A stretch of 5,730 nucleotides of DNA, taken from an uncultured Clostridia bacterium (GTDB lineage Bacteria; Bacillota; Clostridia; Christensenellales; CAG-917). A program made the position numbers and the translations under genes. The stretch spans positions 1 to 5,730 of the forward strand of contig CANQCC010000093.1 of assembly GCA_947589635.1 (NCBI GenBank), read 5' to 3'. The notes under the pieces were generated by a model. That model searched no databases and was not told where the DNA came from. It was given only the letters and a program-made list of their open reading frames with translations. This document shows positions 1 through 5,712 of this stretch, piece by piece; within the stretch, counting starts at the first letter, position 1; each line of letters begins with the position of its first letter.

Positions 1-61
1 GCGTACGTGACTTGCAGCCTTGCGGGTTTTTCGCGAAGTAATTGGCGTTTACACGCGGTTT

Positions 62-1144
62 TTACACGTTGATGCGGAAAAGAACAACATCATTATCCTG
101 CATCACATACTCTTTTCCCTCGCTGCGGACCTTCCCTTTGTCCTTGGCGGCGTTGAAGGAGCCGCACTCAAGCAAGGTCTCATAGTCGACGACCTCGGCG
201 CGAATGAAACCGCGCTCGAAATCGCTGTGGATCTTGCCTGCGGCTTCGGGGGCTTTGGTGCCTTTGACGATGGTCCAGGCGCGGGTCTCCTTTTCGCCGG
301 CGGTGAGATAGCTGATGAGGCCGAGCAGTTTGTAGGACGCTTTTACAAGGCGGTCGAGGCCGCTCTCGGCGAGGCCGTAATCTTCCATAAACATGGCGCG
401 CTCCTCGTCGGCGAGGGCGGACAGGTCCTCTTCGAGCTTGGCGCAAAGCACGATAACCTCGCTGCCCTCTTCGGCGGCGATCTTTTCTACGACGGCGGTG
501 TAGGCGTTGCCCGCGATGCCCTCTTCGTCGGTGTTAGCGACGTAGATGACGGGTTTGGAGGTCAGCAAAAATTGCGCGTCGATAAAGGTCTTAAACTCCT
601 CGTCGACCTTGAGGGCGCTTATGCGCTTGCCGTCCTCGAGGCATTTTTGCATTATCTTAAGGCGGTCGATGTCCTCCTGATATTTTTTATCCGCTTTGAC
701 CATGCTGAGCGCTTTCGTCATGCGGCGCTCCAGCGTTTCGAGGTCGGCAAAGATAAGTTCCAGATTTATCGTTTCGATATCGCGGGCGGGGTCTACGCTG
801 CCGTCGACATGCGTAATGTTTTCATCGTCAAAGCAACGCACTACATGCACGATGGCGTCAACTTCGCGTATGTGGGACAGAAACTTATTGCCCAAGCCCT
901 CGCCGCGGCTGGCGCCCTTGACAAGACCCGCGATGTCCACAAACTCCAGCGTGGTGGGAGTGATCTTTTTGCTGTCGTAAAGCGCGGCGAGCTTCTCAAG
1001 CCTCTCGTCGGGGACGGCGACGACGCCCACGTTGGGCTCTATCGTGCAGAATGGGTAGTTTGCCGCCTGCGCGCCGGCTTTGGTTATGGCGTTGAACAGC
1101 GTGCTTTTGCCTACGTTGGGCAATCCGACAACTCCGAGTTTCAT
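62..1144 (-). CDS. ychF: Redox-regulated ATPase YchF (Obg-related P-loop NTPase)
   Basis: This is a 360-residue YchF/OLA1-family protein, close to the usual 360-366. The family hydrolyses ATP rather than GTP, binds ribosomes and is linked to translation and oxidative-stress control in the cytoplasm. The P-loop GLPNVGKST lies at residues 7-15. The G3 motif DIAG is at 70-73. The nucleotide-specificity motif is N204-T-D-E207, the NxxE form that replaces NKxD in this ATP-binding subfamily. A CAKLEED segment follows near 234, a helical coiled region spans about 120-190, and a C-terminal TGS domain runs from about 277 to the end. The frame stays open about 106 codons further upstream, but that part resembles no YchF and runs into uppP. 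The start chosen here has AAAGGAG (1149-1155) four bases before the ATG and gives the conserved MKLGVVGLPN start. The gene is transcribed alone, divergently from uppP. Identification is secure; the physiological role is known only from relatives. Confidence 0.97.
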   Translation of the reverse strand: MKLGVVGLPNVGKSTLFNAITKAGAQAANYPFCTIEPNVGVVAVPDERLEKLAALYDSKKITPTTLEFVDIAGLVKGASRGEGLGNKFLSHIREVDAIVHVVRCFDDENITHVDGSVDPARDIETINLELIFADLETLERRMTKALSMVKADKKYQEDIDRLKIMQKCLEDGKRISALKVDEEFKTFIDAQFLLTSKPVIYVANTDEEGIAGNAYTAVVEKIAAEEGSEVIVLCAKLEEDLSALADEERAMFMEDYGLAESGLDRLVKASYKLLGLISYLTAGEKETRAWTIVKGTKAPEAAGKIHSDFERGFIRAEVVDYETLLECGSFNAAKDKGKVRSEGKEYVMQDNDVVLFRINV

Positions 1145-1196
1145 AATGCTCCTTTGCTTTTGGTATAAAAGCGCGAAAGTGAGAATATCTATTGGT

Positions 1197-1225
1197 ATTA
1201 TAAACAAATCGGGGAGAATAGTAAA
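1197..1225 (-). promoter_or_regulatory. ychF promoter
   Basis: Read on the minus strand, a perfect -10 TATAAT (1197-1202) sits 17 bases from a -35 TTTACT (1220-1225, four of six consensus bases). Transcription would start near 1190 and give a leader of about 46 bases before the ychF ATG, with the ribosome binding site in it. No comparably good plus-strand promoter for uppP was found in the same gap. Confidence 0.72.
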
Positions 1226-1241
1226 GCGGAAAATTCGCTTT
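1223..1241 (+). promoter_or_regulatory. Hairpin in the uppP leader, abutting the ribosome binding site
   Basis: AAAGCG (1223-1228) pairs perfectly with CGCTTT (1236-1241) around a seven-base loop. The next base begins GAGGG (1242-1246), the likely uppP ribosome binding site, only three bases before the ATG at 1250. The stem could affect ribosome access or be an operator half-site pair. It is short and may be chance. Confidence 0.3.
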
Positions 1242-1249
1242 GAGGGCAA

Positions 1250-2023
1250 ATGACTTGGTGGGAAGCGTTGATACTTGGGATAGCGCAGGGGGCAAGCGAG
1301 TTCTTGCCCATATCGTCGTCGGGGCATCTGCTGCTGCTTGAAAAGCTGGGGATCGGCAGCGAAAGCCTTGCGTTTAATATCGCGGTGCACCTCGGCACTC
1401 TTGTTGCCGTGCTTATAGCAATGCGAAAGCGCGTGCGGGAGGTCCTGCGCCACCCGCTTCAAAAGACGACGGGATATATATTGCTTGCATGCGTGCCCAC
1501 GGTCCTCATCGCGCTCGTATTCAAATTTGCCGCGCCCGCCCTTTTGGACGGGAAACTTTTGGGCTTCGGGTTTGTGCTTACGGCATGCCTGCTGTTTGCG
1601 GGAGAAAAACTTAAATCGACCAAATCGGCACTTCTTACACCCAAAATAAGCATTTTAACAGGCGTTTTGCAAGGTATAGCCGTTTTGCCCGGAGTCTCGC
1701 GCAGCGGCGCCACCATGTCCGCAATGACGCTTTGCGGCGTGGATAAAGCCTCCGCCGCGGACTTTTCCTTTTTGCTGTCCGTGCCCATAATCGCAGGCTC
1801 CGCGCTGATGGAGGGAATAGATATCGCGACGGGCGGAGCACATCTTGACGTCGCGCTCCTCCCCATGCTGATAGGCGTTGCGGCGGCATTTTTGTCCGGC
1901 CTTGCCGCAATAACCCTCTTCCTCAAGCTCGTCAAAAATCACACCCTCTTGCCCTTTGCCGCCTACACTCTCCTTCTCGGCGTCGCCGTCACCCTTCTCC
2001 CCCTGTTTGGCATAAATATTTGA
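1250..2023 (+). CDS. uppP: Undecaprenyl-diphosphatase UppP (BacA family)
   Basis: This integral membrane enzyme dephosphorylates undecaprenyl diphosphate to the monophosphate lipid carrier used for peptidoglycan and other wall polymers; extra copies confer bacitracin resistance. The 257-residue product is slightly shorter than the usual 260-280 and is mostly hydrophobic helices. The first signature, (E/Q)xxxE, is Q13-G-A-S-E17, followed by FLPISSSGH with S23 and H26. These match E. coli E17, E21, S27 and H30 at a constant offset of four. The second signature, PGVSRSGAT, is at 147-155 and carries the catalytic arginine R151. The glutamine at the first position is an allowed variant. GAGGG at 1242-1246 is a rather tight ribosome binding site for the ATG. 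uppP converges with the small regulator gene and has no U-tract terminator of its own just downstream. Confidence 0.96.
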   Translation: MTWWEALILGIAQGASEFLPISSSGHLLLLEKLGIGSESLAFNIAVHLGTLVAVLIAMRKRVREVLRHPLQKTTGYILLACVPTVLIALVFKFAAPALLDGKLLGFGFVLTACLLFAGEKLKSTKSALLTPKISILTGVLQGIAVLPGVSRSGATMSAMTLCGVDKASAADFSFLLSVPIIAGSALMEGIDIATGGAHLDVALLPMLIGVAAAFLSGLAAITLFLKLVKNHTLLPFAAYTLLLGVAVTLLPLFGINI

Positions 2024-2068
2024 CCGCATTCAAAACTTTTCTTCCTCCGCAAGATACAATAGCACGCA

Positions 2069-2098
2069 TAAAAATACGCCGCGGCTCTCACCGCGGCG
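2069..2098 (-). terminator. Intrinsic terminator of the HTH regulator gene
   Basis: CGCCGCGG (2077-2084) pairs perfectly with CCGCGGCG (2091-2098) around a six-base loop. Read on the minus strand, the stem is followed by TATTTTTAT (2069-2076), and it starts 23 bases after the regulator's stop codon. The plus-strand side has no T tract after the stem, so it fits the minus-strand gene better than uppP, although it may also slow readthrough from uppP. Confidence 0.8.
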
Positions 2099-2121
2099 CG
2101 TCACGCAGACTTTCATATCAT

Positions 2122-2325
2122 TCACTTGTCGGGCACATAGCAAACGACGTCCTCAACTTTGCAATCGAGAATTTTGCATAGGTCGTCGATCTTTGACGTG
2201 CTTATGCCCTCATTTTTGCGCAAACGGTCTATCGTCGCGCTGCTTATGCCAAACTTGTTGATGAGCGCGTATGTCGACACATTTTTCGCCTTGATAGTCC
2301 GCCAAAACGGATCGTAAATTATCAT
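2122..2325 (-). CDS. Small Cro/C1-type helix-turn-helix transcriptional regulator
   Basis: The 67-residue protein is a single DNA-binding domain of the XRE/Cro-C1 superfamily (the HTH_26-like group). It starts MIIYDPFW and ends EDVVCYVPDK, both typical of a very common small Firmicute regulator family. The helix-turn-helix lies at about residues 17-38 (STYALINKFGISSATIDRLR), and the 42-60 region (STSKIDDLCKILDCKVEDV) forms the last helices. There is no ligand or dimerisation domain beyond this fold. The ATG has only a weak GAAG-like ribosome binding site directly upstream, but the N terminus matches the family. It is divergent from the putative lipoprotein gene with overlapping promoters. Autoregulation together with control of the neighbour is therefore the natural inference. 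Family assignment is firm; target and signal are unknown. Confidence 0.88.
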   Translation of the reverse strand: MIIYDPFWRTIKAKNVSTYALINKFGISSATIDRLRKNEGISTSKIDDLCKILDCKVEDVVCYVPDK

Positions 2326-2347
2326 ACTTCAATTATCATTTATGGTT

Positions 2348-2376
2348 ATTATATTGACAATAGTCAATTTTATGAC
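2348..2376 (-). promoter_or_regulatory. Probable promoter of the HTH regulator
   Basis: A perfect -10 TATAAT reads on the minus strand at 2348-2353 and would start transcription near 2341, about 16 bases before the ATG. The -35 at 17-base spacing is poor (GTCATA, 2371-2376), so this promoter may be weak or need an activator. Its -10 directly abuts the -35 of the divergent promoter. Confidence 0.45.
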
Positions 2377-2386
2377 TATAACGTCT
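2353..2386. promoter_or_regulatory. Candidate operator cluster shared by both divergent promoters
   Basis: ATTGAC-AATA-GTCAAT (2353-2368) is a perfect 6+6 bp palindrome over the plus-strand -35 and beside the minus-strand -10. A second, imperfect site, TGAC-N6-GTCT (2373-2386), lies over the plus-strand -10. AGTCA (2362-2366) and TGACT (2373-2377) form a third pairing between them. The two site centres are about 19 bases apart, close to two helical turns. Binding by the divergent HTH protein is inferred from position. Confidence 0.5.
2354..2382 (+). promoter_or_regulatory. Strong sigma-A-type promoter of the lipoprotein gene
   Basis: A perfect -35 TTGACA (2354-2359), a 17-base spacer and a -10 TATAAC (2377-2382, one mismatch) make this the best promoter in the window. 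Transcription should begin near 2389. That excludes the in-frame ATG codons at 2342 and 2372 as translation starts, because they lie at or upstream of the promoter elements. Confidence 0.85.
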
Positions 2387-2422
2387 CATTGGAAATATGC
2401 TATTACTTATTCCCAATACATT

Positions 2423-2428
2423 GAGGAG
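2423..2428 (+). promoter_or_regulatory. Ribosome binding site that fixes the lipoprotein start
   Basis: GAGGAG stands ten bases before the ATG at 2439. It is the only good ribosome binding site on the predicted transcript near the signal peptide, and it points to an ATG that is one base out of register with the long downstream frame. Confidence 0.6.
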
Positions 2429-2438
2429 CATAATTCAT

Positions 2439-3277
2439 ATGAAAAAAACAAAAAATCATTGTTGATCTCAATTGTAGCGGTCATAGCCCTTGTCGTTTTA
2501 GCGGCAATATCTTTTATCGCATGCACTGGCGATAAGAAAAAAACCGATGGGCCTTCCGTCGTTGCGCCAAGCGATGATAATCCACCCGCCGTAACCCCGG
2601 ACGATAACAAGCCCGGCGAAAACCCACAGACCGGTTCAAATAACAGTTTTGACGATTTTCTCAAATCTGATATCGTTGATGTATTTGTATCATACTATGC
2701 CACGCGATCGTTAGGGCAGAAAGAAGGAATTTTAGGTGAGGAATATTTCCTGGCCGGGCATGATGATGTGGTGACGGGAATTTATTTCCTTTACATCTTT
2801 GGCAATAAAACAACCGCGGAGAGGGCATTAGAACTTATAGAAATAAAATTCAGTAAGGCTATCACTGTTGATGCGATTTTGGAAGATACGGAGTGGAGCG
2901 CAAACTATAGAATGTCAACCAAAAAACTCATGGGCTTTGACGCAAAAATAAACAAACTTAACACTGGTGTTGCAAACGCACTATATAGCGCCGCAAACAT
3001 GCAAGATCAAAGCTTGAAACTTTTCTATGAGGTCGAAGACTATCAAGATAACCTTAGAACATTTGTTCTTTTCACTCAAGATGCAGAAACGTACAAGATC
3101 CAAATGATGGAGGTCGCCGTTGAGTGCGACGAGTCAAATCTTCTTGAAAACCTTGCGGACATTTCAAAAGTAAGTTTAAAAAACACAAGAGCATATTTGG
3201 ACGATAGCGTCGAATTGGTATTCAGTGATAAATATTCTCTTGACGACGAAGACTACTCCGCAGAAGAAGTCGCATAA
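2439..3277 (+). CDS. Putative lipoprotein of unknown function, apparent -1 frameshift near the start
   Basis: No family is recognised. The long frame reads KKSLLISIVAVIAL, more hydrophobic residues, then FIAC-TGDKKK: a lipoprotein signal peptide with the lipobox cysteine encoded at 2522-2524. The mature protein would be anchored outside the membrane. A Pro/Asp/Asn-rich spacer of about 40 residues follows, then a charged domain of about 210 residues without membrane segments and with an acidic tail (DDEDYSAEEVA). The natural start, ATG 2439 with GAGGAG upstream, reads MKKTKNHC and stops; one extra A in the following A7-C-A6 run would give MKKTKKSLLISIV and join the frames. The given span is therefore not a multiple of three. 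The frame is open back to 2342, but that part overlaps the promoter. In-frame TTG codons (2459, 2462) would remove the basic N terminus. Sequencing error, a real mutation or slippage are all possible. The gene is A+T-richer than its neighbours. Confidence 0.72.
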
Positions 3278-3380
3278 CCGCATATCCTAAGAGCAGGGTA
3301 TTTCCCCATCAAGAAATTATAATCGCAAATATTTGGCGGGCTTAACAGACAACCGGCATCGGATGAAAGTTATCCCATAC

Positions 3381-3411
3381 AAAAGCGACTCGGTCAATCC
3401 GAGTCGCTTTT
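3381..3411. terminator. Bidirectional terminator between lipoprotein and flavodiiron genes
   Basis: AAAAGCGACTCGG (3381-3393) pairs perfectly over 13 bp with CCGAGTCGCTTTT (3399-3411) around a five-base loop. On the plus strand the stem ends in TTTT and continues T-rich to 3424. On the minus strand it also ends in TTTT, 37 bases after the flavodiiron stop codon. It serves both convergent genes. Confidence 0.92.
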
Positions 3412-3448
3412 GATTTGCTTTTTTGTGTCGATATATCCGCCTGAAAGG

Positions 3449-5239
3449 TTACTCTATCCTCTCGAAGTCGCTGGCGCCGTGCTTGCAGAGGGGGCAGACA
3501 AAGTCCTCGGGGAGTTCGTCGCCCTCGTAGACGTAGCCGCACACTTTGCACACCCAACCCTTTTTGTTTTCGGTCTGCGGGCGGGGTTTGACGTTCTGCT
3601 GATAGAAGTTGTAGGTCATGGTCTCGACGGGCGAGATGACGCGCGACTCCGTGACGGTGCAGACAAACATGCCGTGCGTGTCGAGGTCGATATATCTTTC
3701 CACTTTGAGGGACATGAAGGAGTTGATGTAGCGCGGCAGGAAAACAAGTCCGTTGTCGGAGCGCAACAATTGCTCCTCTCCCGCAAACTTGTCCACATTG
3801 CGCCCACTTTGGAAGCCGAAATTCTCAAATACCTTGAAGGGCGCCTCGACGGAGAGGCAATTGACGTTCATGACGCCGGTCTTCTTGATGATGTCGTGGG
3901 AGTAGTTCGCCTTGTTGATGGCGACCCCTATGCGGTTGGGCGAGTTGGTAAGCTGCGTCACCGTATTGACGATGAGGCCGTTGTCCTTCGCGCCGTCGCG
4001 GGAGGTGACCACGTACAGCCCGTAGCCGATGTTGAACAGCGCCTTCAGGTCGTTTTTGTCCGCCTCGTCCCCTCTTGCGATGTAGTCGCAGCAAAGCTCC
4101 GTGGCGAGCGCCTCAAGCTGCTGAGTACTTTCGGCGTTCAGCGCGGACATTATGCGCACGTTGTGCTCCGCATATGTCAGGTTTTTGCAGCCTTCAAGCA
4201 TGCCCTTCATGACGCGCGTAGCCATGGGCGCCCAGCTGCCGTTTTCTATAAACGCGACGTGACGATTCTGGAAGTTGCGCTCGATAAGATGATTTATGAA
4301 TTCGCGCATAAAGGGGAAGATCTCCGCATTGTAAGTGGTCGTCGCAAGTACAATTTTGCCATATCTGAATGCGTCCTCGACCGCTTCCGCCATATCGTCG
4401 CGGGCAAGGTCTGTGACGACAACCTTGGGGCAGCCCTTTTCGATGAGCTTGCGCTCAAGCAGCTCCACCGCCGCCTTGGTGTGGCCGTACACCGACGTGT
4501 AGGCGATCATTATGCCGTCCGACTCCACGCCGTACGACGACCAGATGTTGTAAAGATTGAGATAATATCCCAAATTGTCGTTGAGCACGGGGCCGTGCAA
4601 CGGGCAGATGATGTTGATGTCAAGCCCCGCCGCCTTTTTGAGGAGCGCCTGCACTTGCGCGCCGTATTTGCCCACTATGCCGATGTAATATCTTCTCGCC
4701 TCGCAAGCCCAATCCTCGTCGACGTCCAGCGCGCCGAACTTGCCAAAGCCGTCCGCGGAGAACAGGACCTTGTCCTTTTTGTCATAAGTGACAAGCACTT
4801 CGGGCCAATGCACCATGGGCGCCGCGACAAAAGTGAGGTCGTGCTCGCCAAGCGAAAGCGTGCTGCCGCCCTCCACGACTACCCTGCGGTCTGAAAAATC
4901 CGTGCCGAAAAATTGCTCCATCATCTTGAAAGCCTTCGAGGAAGAGACCACCGTCGCCTTGGGATATGCCGTCATAAAACGCACTATGTTGGCGGAATGA
5001 TCCGGCTCCATGTGCTGAACGATCAGATAGTCGGCCGCCCTGCCCCCAAGCGCCTTCTTGACGTTTGCAAGCCACTCGTCGCCAAAGCGCGCGTCTACCG
5101 TGTCAAAAACAGCCGTCTTTTTGTCAAGCACGATATAGGAGTTATACGCCATGCCGTGCTCCACGACGTATTGCCCCTCAAACAGATCCACCAGATGATC
5201 GTTGACGCCAACATACTTGATGTCGTTTGTGATAAACAT
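3449..5239 (-). CDS. Flavodiiron protein fused to flavin-reductase and rubredoxin domains (O2/NO reductase)
   Basis: This 596-residue cytoplasmic enzyme should reduce O2 to water and/or NO to N2O with electrons from NAD(P)H. Residues 1-240 form the metallo-beta-lactamase-like diiron domain. Its ligands are visible: H76-M-E78-P-D80-H81, H144, D163 and H215. Residues 241-395 are a flavodoxin domain with the FMN loop YTSVYGHT (247-254). Residues about 396-550 are a flavin-reductase-like domain (GLIVNTVTQLTNSPNRIGVA at 421-440). The C terminus (560-596) is a short rubredoxin with C564-x2-C567 and C582-x2-C585, spaced as in rubrerythrin-type modules. The core is about 400 residues in FprA. The last two domains match high-molecular-weight rubredoxin (Hrb), which in Moorella thermoacetica is a separate partner of FprA, so this is effectively an FprA-Hrb fusion. 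GGAGG (5250-5254) lies ten bases before the ATG. It is monocistronic. The O2 versus NO preference cannot be read from sequence. Confidence 0.95.
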   Translation of the reverse strand: MFITNDIKYVGVNDHLVDLFEGQYVVEHGMAYNSYIVLDKKTAVFDTVDARFGDEWLANVKKALGGRAADYLIVQHMEPDHSANIVRFMTAYPKATVVSSSKAFKMMEQFFGTDFSDRRVVVEGGSTLSLGEHDLTFVAAPMVHWPEVLVTYDKKDKVLFSADGFGKFGALDVDEDWACEARRYYIGIVGKYGAQVQALLKKAAGLDINIICPLHGPVLNDNLGYYLNLYNIWSSYGVESDGIMIAYTSVYGHTKAAVELLERKLIEKGCPKVVVTDLARDDMAEAVEDAFRYGKIVLATTTYNAEIFPFMREFINHLIERNFQNRHVAFIENGSWAPMATRVMKGMLEGCKNLTYAEHNVRIMSALNAESTQQLEALATELCCDYIARGDEADKNDLKALFNIGYGLYVVTSRDGAKDNGLIVNTVTQLTNSPNRIGVAINKANYSHDIIKKTGVMNVNCLSVEAPFKVFENFGFQSGRNVDKFAGEEQLLRSDNGLVFLPRYINSFMSLKVERYIDLDTHGMFVCTVTESRVISPVETMTYNFYQQNVKPRPQTENKKGWVCKVCGYVYEGDELPEDFVCPLCKHGASDFERIE

Positions 5240-5277
5240 ATTATATATGCCTCCGAAAAGTTATTTTCCGATTTGAC

Positions 5278-5306
5278 ATTATACCATACAACTATGCTGT
5301 TTACAA
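5278..5306 (-). promoter_or_regulatory. Promoter of the flavodiiron gene
   Basis: On the minus strand a perfect -10 TATAAT (5278-5283) lies 17 bases from a -35 TTGTAA (5301-5306, four of six). Transcription would start near 5271, giving a leader of about 32 bases that holds the GGAGG site. Confidence 0.78.
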
Positions 5307-5312
5307 GCATAG
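5292..5312. promoter_or_regulatory. Palindromic candidate operator over the flavodiiron -35
   Basis: CTATGCT (5292-5298) and AGCATAG (5306-5312) are perfect inverted repeats separated by seven bases. The palindrome covers the -35 hexamer and the upstream half of the spacer, where a bound repressor would block polymerase. I do not recognise it as a known NsrR, Rex or NorR consensus. Confidence 0.5.
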
Positions 5313-5316
5313 CCCG

Positions 5317-5337
5317 CAAAATTGCGCGGTAATTTTG
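5317..5337. repeat. CAAAATT palindromic element, copy 1
   Basis: CAAAATT (5317-5323) and AATTTTG (5331-5337) are perfect 7 bp arms around GCGCGGT. The element sits directly upstream of the flavodiiron promoter. Its left part, CCCGCAAAATTGCG (5313-5326), recurs exactly at 5713-5726, which suggests an interspersed repeat family. Confidence 0.55.
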
Positions 5338-5355
5338 TTTTAGTATGGTCAAGTA

Positions 5356-5370
5356 CCCCATAAAATTCGC
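5356..5370 (+). repeat. Degenerate relative of the CAAAATT element
   Basis: CCCCATAAAATTCGC resembles CCCCGCAAAATTGCG at 5712-5726: it keeps the CCCC and AAAATT blocks at the same spacing and differs in the GC steps. It leads into a GC-rich run with a repeated CGCTC...CGCGG pattern (5370-5398). The link to the other copies is suggestive only. Confidence 0.25.
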
Positions 5371-5456
5371 TTCGCTCCGCGGTATCGCTCGGACGCGGCA
5401 AAGTACGTGTATAAGAAAGCCCGGACAAGCGTCACGTTATAATGGGACCCCCACCA

Positions 5457-5472
5457 CCCGCCAAATGGCGGG
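5457..5472. repeat. GC-rich hairpin in the noncoding region
   Basis: CCCGCC (5457-5462) pairs perfectly with GGCGGG (5467-5472) around AAAT. C-rich runs flank it (5448-5452 and 5478-5482) and no T tract follows in either direction, so it is not a typical terminator. A TATAAT lies just upstream at 5438-5443 but has no recognisable -35. Confidence 0.5.
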
Positions 5473-5525
5473 AGCCTCCCCCTATATAAATGCATGTCCT
5501 CTACACTTATGTAGCAGAAGGGCGA

Positions 5526-5710
5526 GGCCTACACTCGGACAAGGCATTACATTAAGAAAGAGACCAACACTCAGACAAATTTCTAATTATCCATTGTGGA
5601 CCTACCCTCTCTCCAACGCAGAATTGAGATAAGAGAAACAGGTAAGGCCAATATCTAATTATCCATTGTGGGCATACCCCTTCGATAACGTTGGATAGAG
5701 GTGCTCGGGG
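5526..5710 (+). repeat. Degenerate 36/72-base tandem repeat ladder
   Basis: An 18-base sequence starting TCTAATTATCC occurs exactly at 5582-5599 and 5654-5671, 72 bases apart. The flanks are alignable: TACCC and AACG recur 72 bases apart in the following stretch. A related block, ACACTCGGACAA (5531-5542) and ACACTCAGACAA (5567-5578, one mismatch), is spaced 36 bases. The block after each is similar to GRCCTACMCTC at 5526, 5562 and 5599, and more weakly at 5671. The spacing is regular but units have diverged, so this is not a CRISPR array. Confidence 0.6.
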
Positions 5711-5712
5711 TC

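Noticed and set aside
1..61. Terminator for ychF
   Set aside because: Only a 4 bp stem (GCGT/ACGC near 45-56) and a bulged stem near 17-40 are visible, neither followed by a T tract on the minus strand.
20..1168. A 382-codon open frame on the plus strand opposite ychF
   Set aside because: It is in exact codon register with ychF, so it is interrupted only where ychF uses TTA, CTA or TCA, codons this gene avoids. It resembles no protein and has no ribosome binding site.
1145..1462. The 106-codon upstream extension of the ychF frame
   Set aside because: It overlaps uppP and the ychF promoter, is not part of the family, and the internal ATG has an excellent ribosome binding site.
2342..2438. 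The ATG at 2342 as the true start of the lipoprotein gene
   Set aside because: It lies upstream of the strong TTGACA/TATAAC promoter, so the transcript would not include it, and it would put about 35 residues ahead of the signal peptide.
3410..4894. A 494-codon open frame on the plus strand opposite the flavodiiron gene
   Set aside because: Same cause: antisense register to a gene that avoids TTA, CTA and TCA. The minus-strand product has all family motifs, and the start would fall in the terminator at 3381-3411.
5345..5632. A 95-codon plus-strand open frame in the repeat region
   Set aside because: It has no ribosome binding site and a basic low-complexity composition, and it runs across the hairpin and the repeat ladder.
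5526..5710. CRISPR array
   Set aside because: Spacing is regular, but the repeat units are not conserved at both ends, only two exact copies exist, and no cas gene is near.
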